This document shows positions 33,879 to 43,021 of a stretch of 64,000 bases of DNA, in pieces (positions within the stretch are counted from its first letter, which is position 1; every line of letters starts with the position of its first letter). Under the pieces are notes generated by a model that saw only the letters and a program-made list of their open reading frames with translations, ran no database searches and was not told where the DNA came from. The position numbers and the translations under genes are program-made. Origin of the DNA: Leifsonia poae (GTDB lineage Bacteria; Actinomycetota; Actinomycetes; Actinomycetales; Microbacteriaceae); the NCBI RefSeq assembly GCF_020009625.1, contig NZ_JAIHLP010000002.1, positions 1,240,001 through 1,304,000 on the forward strand, read 5' to 3'.

Positions 33879-33892
33879 TGGAAACGTATCCA
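33879..33892. promoter_or_regulatory. LacI operator, proximal imperfect copy
   Basis: TGGAAACGTATCCA, one base away from the perfect palindrome TGGAAACGTTTCCA that occurs 18 bp upstream. It lies 27 bp before the LacI start codon. Confidence 0.75.
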
Positions 33893-33894
33893 GT

Positions 33895-33912
33895 TTTGGA
33901 AACGTTTCCAAA
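33895..33912. promoter_or_regulatory. LacI operator, distal perfect 18-bp palindrome
   Basis: TTTGGAAACGTTTCCAAA, a textbook LacI/CcpA-class operator with central CpG. Centre-to-centre distance to the proximal copy is 18 bp. The pair would let two dimers cover the operon promoter. Confidence 0.88.
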
Positions 33913-33991
33913 TTCGGGTGTTTGAGGGCGGGAGTACGTTAGTTGCAACCGGGCGGGATGTCAACGGCGAGCGGAAGACGCCCTCGGTGAC

Positions 33992-34621
33992 TCAGCGTCC
34001 CGAGATCGGAAGACCCGCCGCCAACGCGCGGAAGGCCGCGACGGCGAGCTCTGCCGGTGCCGCCGGCCCGACCGGCGGGTCGTCCGTCAGCGCCCAAACC
34101 TCCAGCGCAATTCGGATGGCCGCCGTCGCCGCCGCGGCGACCAGTGCAGTCGTCGCCGGTGCCGCATCCGGCTCGGCCCGCTCCCCCACTACGACGCGCA
34201 GCAGATCCTCGGACTCGCCGTTGACCCGGAACCAGACGCCGCGGAGCGCCGAATCGGTCTGGGCCGCACGGAGCAGACCCCGGATCAGGAGCAGCCCGCC
34301 GGCCCCGGACTCGTCTACAACGAGAAGGGAGCCGTGGATCGCGGCTGAGATCGCGTCGACCGGAGCGGCGTCGGGGTCGGCGGCGGCCAGCAGAGCGCGC
34401 CAGCCCTCTGCACCCACCGACAGCAGCGGCGCGACCGCATCCTCCTTGCTGCGGAAATACCGGTAGAAGGTGCGCAGCGCAACACCGGCGCGCTGGGCGA
34501 TGGCTTCGGTCGTGACCGCATCCGGGCCGAGCTCGGTGAACAGCTCGGCGGCGGCCTGCGCGATGTCGAGTTGCGTTGCCGCCTTGCGGCGCTCCGTGAG
34601 CGTGCGGGCCTTTGTCTCCAT
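33992..34621 (-). CDS. TetR-family regulator
   Basis: A 209-residue protein from ATG 34621. The HTH is RRKAATQLDIAQAAAELFTELGPDAVTTEAIAQRAGVALRTFYRYFRSKEDAVAPLL (about residues 11-65), the form common in Streptomyces AcrR-like regulators. The C-terminal domain is Ala-rich and helical. It is divergent from an SDR gene with short inverted repeats between them, so regulation of that dehydrogenase is the simplest reading. The longer upstream frame is a shadow of the SDR gene. Confidence 0.9.
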   Translation of the reverse strand: METKARTLTERRKAATQLDIAQAAAELFTELGPDAVTTEAIAQRAGVALRTFYRYFRSKEDAVAPLLSVGAEGWRALLAAADPDAAPVDAISAAIHGSLLVVDESGAGGLLLIRGLLRAAQTDSALRGVWFRVNGESEDLLRVVVGERAEPDAAPATTALVAAAATAAIRIALEVWALTDDPPVGPAAPAELAVAAFRALAAGLPISGR

Positions 34622-34670
34622 CGCTGAGAATCGTACGCCCTGAGCCTCGCGGATGCGCGAATCGACACAA

Positions 34671-34698
34671 TGGCATTCTGTGCCACTAAGGCGTAGTG
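34671..34698. promoter_or_regulatory. Candidate TetR operator
   Basis: Two short inverted repeats in the 114-bp divergent spacer: TGGCA-N5-TGCCA (34671-34685) and CACTA-N5-TAGTG (34684-34698). They share two bases and together span 28 bp, a size that fits TetR dimers. Confidence 0.45.
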
Positions 34699-34735
34699 TG
34701 TAGACCAGATTCCCGATTGGAAAGGTCGAACACCC

Positions 34736-35521
34736 ATGAACCGCTATGAAGGACGCCGTGTGCTCGTCACCGGCGGCGGATCCGGCATCGGACAGGCCAC
34801 CGTGCTGCGCATGCTCGCCGAAGGCGGCACCGTCGTCGCCGCCGACGTGAGCGAAGCCGGCCTCGCCGACACCGTCACCAAGGCCGGCGACGCCACCGGG
34901 CGCCTCAGCACCGTCACCATGAACATCGCCGACGAGACCTCGGTTCGCGAAGGCGTCGCCTCCGCGGTCGCCACCCTGGGCGGCCTCGACTCCCTCGTCA
35001 ACGCCGCCGGGATCCTGCGCTCCTCGCACACCCATGAGACCACGCTCGACCAGTTCGAGCAGGTGATCCGCGTCAACCTCGTCGGCACTTTCCTCGTGAT
35101 CCGCGAGGCGATCCCCGCGCTTCTCGAAGGCAACGGTGCCGCTGTCGTCAACTTCAGCTCCACCTCCGCCACGTTCGCCCACCCGTACATGGCCGCCTAT
35201 GCCGCCAGTAAGGGCGGAGTGCAGTCGATGACCCACGCCCTCGCCACCGAGTACGCCAAACAGGGCATCCGTTTCACGGCCGTGCAGCCCGGCTCCATCT
35301 CCTCGGGTATGACCGACGGCTCCGGCCAGAGCAAGCAGAGCGTCGGCCCCGGCCTCCCCGCCGACGCCGATATGTCCCTCTTCATGAAGCTTGCCCCGGC
35401 CATCGGCCAGGGCTTCGCGGGCCCGGAAGCGGTCGCCTCCGTGGTCGCCATGCTCGCCAGCGACGACGGCGCCTTCATCACCGGCACCGAGGTGCGCATC
35501 GACGGCGGCACCCACTTCTAG
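34736..35521 (+). CDS. Short-chain dehydrogenase/reductase
   Basis: A 261-residue classical SDR. The cofactor motif TGGGSGIG is at about residues 12-19 (VLVTGGGSGIGQATVLRM), NAAGIL near 87, the catalytic Ser in VNFSSTSATFAHPYMAAYAASKGG, and Tyr-x-x-x-Lys (YAASK). The acid at the end of beta-strand 2 (VVAADVSEAG) suggests NAD preference. It reduces or oxidises a hydroxyl or keto group on an unknown substrate. It is controlled most likely by the divergent TetR. Confidence 0.93.
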   Translation: MNRYEGRRVLVTGGGSGIGQATVLRMLAEGGTVVAADVSEAGLADTVTKAGDATGRLSTVTMNIADETSVREGVASAVATLGGLDSLVNAAGILRSSHTHETTLDQFEQVIRVNLVGTFLVIREAIPALLEGNGAAVVNFSSTSATFAHPYMAAYAASKGGVQSMTHALATEYAKQGIRFTAVQPGSISSGMTDGSGQSKQSVGPGLPADADMSLFMKLAPAIGQGFAGPEAVASVVAMLASDDGAFITGTEVRIDGGTHF

Positions 35522-35533
35522 AACACACTCCGA

Positions 35534-35563
35534 CGCGCCCGGCGATTCGCGTCGCCGGGCGCG
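35534..35563. terminator. Bidirectional terminator hairpin
   Basis: A perfect 12-bp inverted repeat CGCGCCCGGCGA / TCGCCGGGCGCG (35534-35545 and 35552-35563) with a 6-base loop, between the convergent stops of the SDR and flavin reductase genes. Confidence 0.82.
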
Positions 35564-35592
35564 CCCGCATCCCCTCTTCGGGCGAGCGGACG

Positions 35593-36132
35593 TCAGCGCA
35601 GGTACTCGGAGCGGAACCGGATGAGCGGCCGCGCGAGCGGGCTCGACGCGGTGCCCATCGCCACGACCTCGCCGACCACGAGCGTGTGCGTGGCTGCCTC
35701 CACCGTGTTGGCCGTGCGCAGCTCGAACCAGGCGAGCGCGCCGTCGATCAGCGCCGGACCATCCGGGTCACGGCGGAAATGCGGAATCTGGCCGAGCAGG
35801 CCGACCAACGGGCTGCCCTGCTCGCCGAGCGCATCCGCGACCGCGCCCTGGTCGGCGGCGAGCACGCTCAATCCCCACCTCCCGGCCTCAGCCACTGTTT
35901 CGGCCATTCGCGACAGCGAATAGAGACTCACGAGCAGGGTGGGCGGATCGTACGAGACCGACAGGTAGTCGGTGACGGTCACAGCGTTGTCCCAAACCCC
36001 GTGGTGCGCGGTGACCACCGCGACCCCCTTCGCCGCGTTGGCGCCGAGGGCCGAGTAGAGCCGGCGATCCTCCTCGGTGGGGCCGGCTCCGGGGATCACC
36101 CGCTGCGTTCGCCGCGAAGCATCCGCTTGCAT
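35593..36132 (-). CDS. Flavin reductase-like (FMN-binding split-barrel) protein
   Basis: A 179-residue protein with the flavin reductase-like fold. The segments AKGVAVVTAHHGVWDNAVTVTDYLSVSYDPPTLLVSLYSLSRMAETV and LGQIPHFRRDPDGPALIDGALAWFELRT match the family, in which the first segment binds FMN. It would supply reduced flavin to a two-component monooxygenase, or act alone as an NAD(P)H:flavin reductase. No partner monooxygenase adjoins it; a flavin monooxygenase in this window (51.5-52.8 kb) is of a different, single-component type. Confidence 0.87.
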   Translation of the reverse strand: MQADASRRTQRVIPGAGPTEEDRRLYSALGANAAKGVAVVTAHHGVWDNAVTVTDYLSVSYDPPTLLVSLYSLSRMAETVAEAGRWGLSVLAADQGAVADALGEQGSPLVGLLGQIPHFRRDPDGPALIDGALAWFELRTANTVEAATHTLVVGEVVAMGTASSPLARPLIRFRSEYLR

Positions 36133-36155
36133 GCTGCCACCCTATGCCGCCCCGG

Positions 36156-39100
36156 TCAGCCGGGCATGCGCCGCGTGCGAGCCGACACAACGACGGCCAC
36201 GCCTCCCAGTATCACGAGCAGTGCCAGCCCCACCCACGGCGCCGGTCTGCTTCCGGTATCGGCGAGTCCACCCCCGGATGCGGGCGCCGCATTCGCCGCC
36301 GCGGTCACGGTCACATCGGCCCAGACCGAACCGGAGTCGGCGCCGCGCAACTCCAACCGGTGCGCCCCGACGGCGAGCTGCGCCGGAACGGTGATCTGGG
36401 TGCGGAAGGATCCGTCTGCTGCCGCGGTGACCGTCGCCAGCAGAACCGGGTCGGAGTGCATCCAGATCTCGACCGTCTCCCCGGCCGTGAATCCGCCGCC
36501 GGCCACCGCGACCGTCGCGCCGGCCGGGAACGTCGACGAGCCGAGCACCGGATGCGGCGGCTCTGTGACGGTGTCGCCGGCCGCGCTGGTCGCCGTCACC
36601 GTGCCGAAGCCGGGCTTGTCCCCGGTGACCGCGACGCTGAGCCGCGCGCCGCGATCGACGCCGGCGACGATGTACTGCGACGCCGTCGCCCCGCCGATCG
36701 GCACACCGTCTCGGAGCCACTGGAAGGTCAGCGCGACCGGTGCCGGCGACCAGGCGGCAACGGTCGCCGTGAGGACGGCGCCGACCGTGGCCCGACCGGA
36801 GACGGTCGGCGTCTGCGTTCCGAGCACTCCTCCGTTCACGAGGGCGGTGGGCAGGCTCGTGGTCGTGACGTCGTCATAGCCGGGCCGCGATCCCGTGACG
36901 CCCACCGTGATGGTGCCGCCCGCATCCGCGGCCGTCAGCAGGTAGGTCGGCATCGTCGCACCCGCAATCGGAGTGCCGTTGCGCGCCCAATGGTAGGCCA
37001 GCGCGACGGGGGACGGACCCCAGGCCCCCGGCACCGCCAGCAGCATCCCGCCGACGACCGCCGGGCCCAGGATGACCGGCACGTCTGCGGTCAGCGACCC
37101 GCCCGTGACGATGCCGGTCGGCGGACTCGCGACGGTCACCGTGGTGAAGCCGGCCTTCGACCCGGTCACGGAAACCGTGATCGCCGCCCCCGCGTCATCA
37201 CCCGTCACGACGTAACTCGCCGCTGTCGCGCCTGCGATGTCCACGCCGTTCCGCGCCCATTGGTAGGAGAACACTGTCGATGGAGTCCAGACCCCCGGCG
37301 AGGCCGTGAGGGTGTGGCCGACGTTCGGCAGACCGGAGATGGTCGGCACGGCCGAGATCAGGGTTCCTCCGGTGACCAGCGCCGTCGGAGCGCTGACGCC
37401 GGAGGTCGCAGCGTACAGGGTCGTCGTCGCGGTCACGACCACCGTGATCCGAGAACCGGCATCGTCGCCGACGAGAACGTAGCTCGCCGCCGTCGCATCC
37501 GGGATCGGAACGCCGTCACGGCTCCACTGCCGCAGCAGGACGAGCCCGGTCGACGGCGACCAGGTTCCGTCGGTCGCGGTGAGTGTCTGACCCACCTCGG
37601 CGGTTCCCGCGATCACGGGTGCCGCGATCGAGGTCAGCACACCGGGGGTGACGGATGCGGTCGGTGCGCTCGTGACGGTCGCGCTCGCATAGGAGGTCTT
37701 CTTCCCGGTCACGGCGACGGTGAGGCTCGTCCCGAGGTCGGCGGCCACGAGCGTGTAACCGGCACCGGTTCCAGCGGAGCCCGCGATCGCGACGCCGTCC
37801 CGCTTCCATTGGTAGCTGAAGGTGACCGGTGCCGGGCCCCACGTGCCGGGAACCGCCGTGAGAGTCGACCCGAAGGCGGCGGTCCCCGTGATCGTCGGTA
37901 CGGCTGTGGTGAGGCTGGACTGCACGGTCGCCGTGGCCGCGCTCACGGTCGTCACCGGGTTGTAGCCGGGTTTCGTTCCCGTGACGCGGACCGTGAGCTT
38001 CGCTCCGAGATCCGCCGCCACGATCGTGTAGGTCTGACCGGTCGCGCCGCCGATCGCCGTGCTCCCCCGGTACCACTGATAGCCCAGATCGACCGGCGCC
38101 GGCAGCCAGTCGCCCGCAGCCGCCGTCAGCGTCTCGCCGACACCGGCGACGCCGGAGATGGTCGGCGTCGGCGTCGCCGTGAGCCAGCGGCCCAGCGTGA
38201 CGTTGCGACCGGTGAGCGCCTGGCCCGCGGTGAGCGTGATCCTGTCGGCGTCCTTCATCGCGGCAGCCGCCGTGTACCACTGCGTGCCGTAGGCGCTGCC
38301 GCTCGGCGGGTCGAACCGCAGCCCGTACTGGCCGGCAGCGAGCTGTCCCACCGAGTATGCGCCCGACCCGTCCGTCACCGTCGTGGCGACGGTCGCCGCC
38401 AGGGTGAAGGAGTAGACGGTGACCGTCGCGCCGGCGACGACAGCACCATCGTCGGCGCCGGTCAGCGTTCCGGCGATCGAGCCGGCGCGGGAGAGCCGGG
38501 CATCGGTCGGGTTGGCGGCGACCCCCGAGGTGATGGAGACCGTCAACGCTCCCGCTTGCGTCGCACTGCTGCTCCACCACGTCGCGAGATACGGCGCCCC
38601 GGACGAGGGGACGAACTGCAGCTTGTACGAACCGGTGCCGAGCCCGGGCACGCGATACCGCCCGAGCGAATCCGTCACGGTCGAGCCGACCGCGGTGTCC
38701 ACCCCGCCGACGCTCCGGAATGCGTTGACCGTCACCCCGCCCAGCCCGACCGTCGGCGCATCCGAGCCGGTCACGGTTCCGAAGAGCCAGACACCGGTGC
38801 CCAGCGTCGCGTCGACGCCGGACCGGGCGTCACCCGAGCCGAGCGTGATCGCGCTGGACATGCCCAGCGACGGCGCATCCGACCACCACTGGGAGGTCAG
38901 GCCGCTGCCGGCCGGACCCTGGAACTGCACCGTGTACGCACCGGGGTCGAGCTGGGTGAACGTGTAGTGGCCCGCCGAATCCGTCTGCACCGACGACACG
39001 AACCCGCCGGCCGGCGCGGCGTGGAACAGCGCGACCATCGAGTCGACCAGCGGGCCCGAGGGGCCCGTCAGCGTGCCGGAGAGCGTTGCGGCCGCCAGCA

Positions 39101-40076
39101 GGGTGACATCCTGTCCGGTGAGATCCTGCCCGGTCGACACGACGACCCCGTCGACCCGGGTCCTCGAGGCGAAGGGCGCGCCCGAATCGAATGTCAACGA
39201 GTACGTGCCGGCGGCGAGATCGGGGAGGGTGTACGCACCCGAGCCGTCCGTCGTGCCGCTGATCGTACATCCCGCGCTCTGACACCAGCCGTACATCACA
39301 CCGGAGACGGGGCTGCCGTCGCCCGCCCGGACGACGCCCGAGATCGAGGCAGACCTGGCCAGCACCGCGTCGATGCCGGAAGTGTCGGCTCCCGCGGCGA
39401 CCATGACCGCCGTGCCGCCGCCGAACCCGAGCACGTCGTTCCAGGTCTCTTTGAGAAATCCGGACGAGGCGAATGCCACCTGGTAGCTCCCGGCCGGCAG
39501 GGCGGTCACCCGGTAGCGACCGTCGGCATCCGTCTCGAACCAGCCGAAGAAGCGGCTCTCGTCGAAGCTCTCGATGCGCACGACGTTCACGCCCACGATC
39601 GGGGCGCCGTCGGCATCGGTCACCCGGCCGCTGATCGAGCCGCCTGTCGCCAGGGCGACGTTCTTCACGACGGACCCACCGGCGGCGAGCGTGAACCGGC
39701 TGGTCGTGGTGGGGATGTACGAGCCGGCCGGATCAGGCGTGAACGACACGGTGTATCGATCGGCGTCGAGCCCGCTGAACGAGTACGTGCCATCGGTCGC
39801 GGTCGCCACATCGTCAGAGCACTGCCCGGAGGACTGGGCGCAGACATCGACGACGACACCGGCGATCGGGAGCCCGGTGCTCGCATCCGTCACAGTTCCG
39901 CCGATCGTTGCGGTTCCGGCGGCGAGGGCCGCCGGTGCCACGAACTGGCCTGTCACGACGAGCACGATGGCCGCTGCGAGCAGACCTCCCCCACGCACGA
40001 AGCCCCGACGGCGGCCAGAGCTCGGGCGGGCGGAGTGCGGGCGGGCAGAACGGAGTCGCATCATCAACGGGGTCAC
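36156..40076 (-). CDS. Giant LAxTG-anchored surface protein with 6 + 6 repeated beta domains
   Basis: A 1306-residue protein. After the basic N-terminus and signal peptide (GFVRGGGLLAAAIVLVVTGQF...ALA) it has six carboxypeptidase-regulatory or SdrD B-like units of 85-105 residues (for example GSISGRVTDADGAPIVGV ... TDADGRYRVTALPAGSY; residues about 35-625). Six Ig-like units of about 90 residues follow (VPTISG-x-LTA-x-G-x-W ... YQWxRDG ... GAT; about 628-1175, about 36.55-38.2 kb). A final beta domain and the wall-sorting signal LADTG + hydrophobic helix + RTRRMPG end it. LAxTG is the form used by class E sortases. The start may be GTG 40076, ATG 40064 or ATG 40061. It is divergent from a large LuxR regulator. 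Confidence 0.9.
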   Translation of the reverse strand: MTPLMMRLRSARPHSARPSSGRRRGFVRGGGLLAAAIVLVVTGQFVAPAALAAGTATIGGTVTDASTGLPIAGVVVDVCAQSSGQCSDDVATATDGTYSFSGLDADRYTVSFTPDPAGSYIPTTTSRFTLAAGGSVVKNVALATGGSISGRVTDADGAPIVGVNVVRIESFDESRFFGWFETDADGRYRVTALPAGSYQVAFASSGFLKETWNDVLGFGGGTAVMVAAGADTSGIDAVLARSASISGVVRAGDGSPVSGVMYGWCQSAGCTISGTTDGSGAYTLPDLAAGTYSLTFDSGAPFASRTRVDGVVVSTGQDLTGQDVTLLAAATLSGTLTGPSGPLVDSMVALFHAAPAGGFVSSVQTDSAGHYTFTQLDPGAYTVQFQGPAGSGLTSQWWSDAPSLGMSSAITLGSGDARSGVDATLGTGVWLFGTVTGSDAPTVGLGGVTVNAFRSVGGVDTAVGSTVTDSLGRYRVPGLGTGSYKLQFVPSSGAPYLATWWSSSATQAGALTVSITSGVAANPTDARLSRAGSIAGTLTGADDGAVVAGATVTVYSFTLAATVATTVTDGSGAYSVGQLAAGQYGLRFDPPSGSAYGTQWYTAAAAMKDADRITLTAGQALTGRNVTLGRWLTATPTPTISGVAGVGETLTAAAGDWLPAPVDLGYQWYRGSTAIGGATGQTYTIVAADLGAKLTVRVTGTKPGYNPVTTVSAATATVQSSLTTAVPTITGTAAFGSTLTAVPGTWGPAPVTFSYQWKRDGVAIAGSAGTGAGYTLVAADLGTSLTVAVTGKKTSYASATVTSAPTASVTPGVLTSIAAPVIAGTAEVGQTLTATDGTWSPSTGLVLLRQWSRDGVPIPDATAASYVLVGDDAGSRITVVVTATTTLYAATSGVSAPTALVTGGTLISAVPTISGLPNVGHTLTASPGVWTPSTVFSYQWARNGVDIAGATAASYVVTGDDAGAAITVSVTGSKAGFTTVTVASPPTGIVTGGSLTADVPVILGPAVVGGMLLAVPGAWGPSPVALAYHWARNGTPIAGATMPTYLLTAADAGGTITVGVTGSRPGYDDVTTTSLPTALVNGGVLGTQTPTVSGRATVGAVLTATVAAWSPAPVALTFQWLRDGVPIGGATASQYIVAGVDRGARLSVAVTGDKPGFGTVTATSAAGDTVTEPPHPVLGSSTFPAGATVAVAGGGFTAGETVEIWMHSDPVLLATVTAAADGSFRTQITVPAQLAVGAHRLELRGADSGSVWADVTVTAAANAAPASGGGLADTGSRPAPWVGLALLVILGGVAVVVSARTRRMPG

Positions 40077-40268
40077 ATCCTTGCAGGCAGAGTGGGCACG
40101 ACAAGCATTTCCGAGCGCGCGCGGCTCCGCACTGAGTAAGAATTACCCGGCGCCGTCACGACGCCCACAATGAGGGGATGCGAGACCGGCCCCCGCAATG
40201 AGAGACTGATCTGCCGCGTCGGTCTCGCCCGAGCCGAACCCCGCGCCGCGCTCTTCAGGTGGTGACCC

Positions 40269-42923
40269 GTGCTGGAATGGCCGATCATCGTCGACGAGTC
40301 CATTCGTGACCGACTCGTCGACCGTGTCACGTCTCGGCGCGCCCGGGTGCAGCTGGTGTGCGGGCCGAGCGGCATCGGCAAATCGACGCTCACGGCGTCC
40401 GTCGCCGCCCGGCTCGAGGCGACCGGCCACACCATCCTCCCCATCGTCGGAATGCCGGAGCTCCGAGATGTTCCGCTCGGTGCGATGGCTCCCCTGCTTG
40501 CACACACCGACGCACCCGTCACCGAGTCGGCGGCCGACCGGCTGCAACGCCTGTTCGCCCTGGTCGCCTCCGCCGGAGCCAAGCAGGTTCTCGTGGTCGA
40601 CGACGGTCCACTCCTCGACGACATCACGGCCTCGACGATCTTCCAGCTGGTGCGGGTGTACGGGGTCAGCTGCGTCATGACGGCGCGCACCGAGCATCCC
40701 CTCACCGGCCCGCTGCACCGGTTGCACGACGAGGGATTCGTCGAGACCACCGAGCTCGACGGGCTCCGCGTTCCGGTGGCCAGGCGACTCGTGCAGATCG
40801 CGCTCGAGGATGCGGTCGAACCGCAGAGCCTGCGCTCCATCGTCGAGCGCGCCGGTGGCAATCCGCTCTTCCTGCGCGAACTCGTGCTCGCCGTCGCCCG
40901 CAGCGGAACGGTCACGCGCGGCCGGGTCGGACTCATTGTGGACGCCACGACGCTGCCCGAACGCCTGCGCGACACCATTGCGCAACGTTTCCGGGGGCTG
41001 GCCGCCGAGGAGCGCACGGTCGCCGAGCTGATCGCCGTCGCCGAACCGTTCCCGCCGCGGCTCCTGACCGAATCCGGTCTCGTCGAACAGCTCGACCGGG
41101 CCGGCCTGATCGCCCGCGCCGCCGACGGCGAGCTGTTCCTCGCCCACCCGCTGTTCGCGGAAACGCTCATCGAGCTCATGACCGACCAGCAGCGGGATGA
41201 CCGCCGGATCGACGCGGCCCGCCGGTTGCTGCTCAGCGACCGGGCCGACCACCGCTTTCAGGCACTGTGCCTGCTTGCCGAGACCACCGCGCCGCCGCCG
41301 CCGGCCGAGCTCGCCTGGGCCGCCTCGTACGCGCACACGGTCGACGACCACGCGCTCGCCCTGCGGCTCACCGCCCGCTCCCTCGACCGCGCCGCAGCAC
41401 TCGGCGAGCCGCCCCTGTTCGAGGCGCTTCTCGTTCGCGCGGACGCGCTCGCCGTCTCGGGCCTCCCCGAAGACGCCGACGCCGCATTCGTCGAGGCGGA
41501 GCGGGCCGCCCAGACCGACGATGACCGGGCGAACGCCGCCACCCGGCACGGATTCCATCTCGCCGTACAGCGGCAACGCCCAAGGGACGCCGTCGCAATG
41601 GGGGCCGCCGCCATCTCGTCGATGGCCGAGTCACCCGCGCGTGCGTACCTCGCCGCCAACCTGGCCAAGTGGCGGCTCATGGCCGGCGAGCCGCCCGAGG
41701 CCGACCCGGATCCGACCGGCCAGCCCGACGCGATTTCGGCCGAGCCGGCCGACCCGGTGACCACCTTCAACGCCGATCTGTACCGCATGATCGCGGCGGC
41801 GGTCGCGGGCGACATCGTTACCGCCCGTGCCGCGATCACGGCCGGCCGACCCCACGCGGAGGCGGCCCGCTCGGTCATCCGTCACGGCGTCGAGCTTCTC
41901 GACTTCGCCGACTTCTTCGTCGTGGCGTTGCAGAACGGTGTCGACGACGCGATCGAGCTCGCGAGGCGCAAACGCGGCGAGTTCTTCGAAGAGTCCGTCG
42001 GGATGTGGAACTACGGAATCGCGCTGTTCACCCTGCACAGCGGTGCAACGGCCGAAGCGCTGGAGTTCGCGACGGCGGCCGAGGAGCAGCTGACCTGGCG
42101 CGACTTCCTCGGCGCCCGAGGTGCGGCCACCGCCCTGCGCGCGACAGCGGCCGCCCAGCTCGGCGACCGGGGACGCGCGGTCGATATCCTCGCCACCATC
42201 GACGCGGACGCCCGCGCCTACGTCGTCACCGAGCTGCAGGTCGCCGAAGCGGAGGCGTGGCTGCACATCCGCTCCGGCGACGAGGCTGCGGCCGTCGCCG
42301 TGCTCAGTGCGGCCGTCGACCACGGCATCGACTCCCGCTACTTCGCTTTCGCCGCACTTAGTGCATCCGTCGCCGTACAGCTGGGGCGAGCGGATGCGGT
42401 GCTCGACCGGCTGCGCCGCATCGGCGCCCTGGCCGACGGCGCCCTCGTCGCAGCTCTCGTCGCCCACGCCGAAGCGTCTGCGGTCGGTGAAGCCACCCCA
42501 CTGCTCGACGCGGCAGACCAGCTCTCGCGTGTCGGGCTGCGGGCCGCGGCCGCCGCCGCCGCCCGTCAGGCGGCCAGAGCCGCCGGCCAGACCGGCGACC
42601 ACGCTCTCGCCCGCCGGGCCTCGCTGCGGGCGAGCGCACTCGGTTCCGGACTGAGCGGATGGGCACCCCGTGACCCCGACCCCGCCGAGAGCGCCCTCTC
42701 CGATCGCGAGTGGGCGATCGCCTCGGCCGCGGCCGGACGGGAGCGCAGCAAGGAGATCGCCGCCCGTCTCGGCCTCTCCGCCCGCACTGTGGACAACCAC
42801 CTGGCGAACATCTACCGCAAGCTCGGCGCCTCAGGCCGCGACGACCTCCGCCGCGAACTGGAGGCGATGGGCGGCCTGACCGGGCAGACGACGTCACGTT
42901 CTGACGATTCGTCCCGACCCTGA
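40269..42923 (+). CDS. Large ATP-binding LuxR-family regulator (LAL/MalT-like)
   Basis: An 884-residue protein from GTG 40269 with AGGTGG eight bases upstream. The N-terminal AAA/NACHT-like NTPase has the P-loop GPSGIGKST (residues 32-40) and a Walker B-like VLVVDDGPLL (about 111-120). A long helical repeat region follows (about 350-800), and a C-terminal LuxR HTH lies at about 812-870 (LSDREWAIASAAAGRERSKEIAARLGLSARTVDNHLANIYRKLG). Such regulators respond to a ligand by ATP-dependent self-association. It is divergent from the giant surface protein gene and may control it. Confidence 0.9.
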   Translation: MLEWPIIVDESIRDRLVDRVTSRRARVQLVCGPSGIGKSTLTASVAARLEATGHTILPIVGMPELRDVPLGAMAPLLAHTDAPVTESAADRLQRLFALVASAGAKQVLVVDDGPLLDDITASTIFQLVRVYGVSCVMTARTEHPLTGPLHRLHDEGFVETTELDGLRVPVARRLVQIALEDAVEPQSLRSIVERAGGNPLFLRELVLAVARSGTVTRGRVGLIVDATTLPERLRDTIAQRFRGLAAEERTVAELIAVAEPFPPRLLTESGLVEQLDRAGLIARAADGELFLAHPLFAETLIELMTDQQRDDRRIDAARRLLLSDRADHRFQALCLLAETTAPPPPAELAWAASYAHTVDDHALALRLTARSLDRAAALGEPPLFEALLVRADALAVSGLPEDADAAFVEAERAAQTDDDRANAATRHGFHLAVQRQRPRDAVAMGAAAISSMAESPARAYLAANLAKWRLMAGEPPEADPDPTGQPDAISAEPADPVTTFNADLYRMIAAAVAGDIVTARAAITAGRPHAEAARSVIRHGVELLDFADFFVVALQNGVDDAIELARRKRGEFFEESVGMWNYGIALFTLHSGATAEALEFATAAEEQLTWRDFLGARGAATALRATAAAQLGDRGRAVDILATIDADARAYVVTELQVAEAEAWLHIRSGDEAAAVAVLSAAVDHGIDSRYFAFAALSASVAVQLGRADAVLDRLRRIGALADGALVAALVAHAEASAVGEATPLLDAADQLSRVGLRAAAAAAARQAARAAGQTGDHALARRASLRASALGSGLSGWAPRDPDPAESALSDREWAIASAAAGRERSKEIAARLGLSARTVDNHLANIYRKLGASGRDDLRRELEAMGGLTGQTTSRSDDSSRP

Positions 42924-43021
42924 GCGCACCCTCGAGAATTCAGAGCCGTGGGCGTGCGGACTCAGCAGGAGCATAGGTCGTTGCTAGCCGGCGCCCGGTC
43001 CCCCGGGTCGACACTTGTGCG

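Noticed and set aside
36144..40139. A 1331-codon open frame on the + strand, antisense to the giant surface protein.
   Set aside because: It is Arg/Gly/His/Asp-rich without domains, signal or family pattern. The minus-strand frame has a signal peptide, domain repeats and a wall anchor. Long antisense frames are expected in repeat-rich, high-GC DNA.
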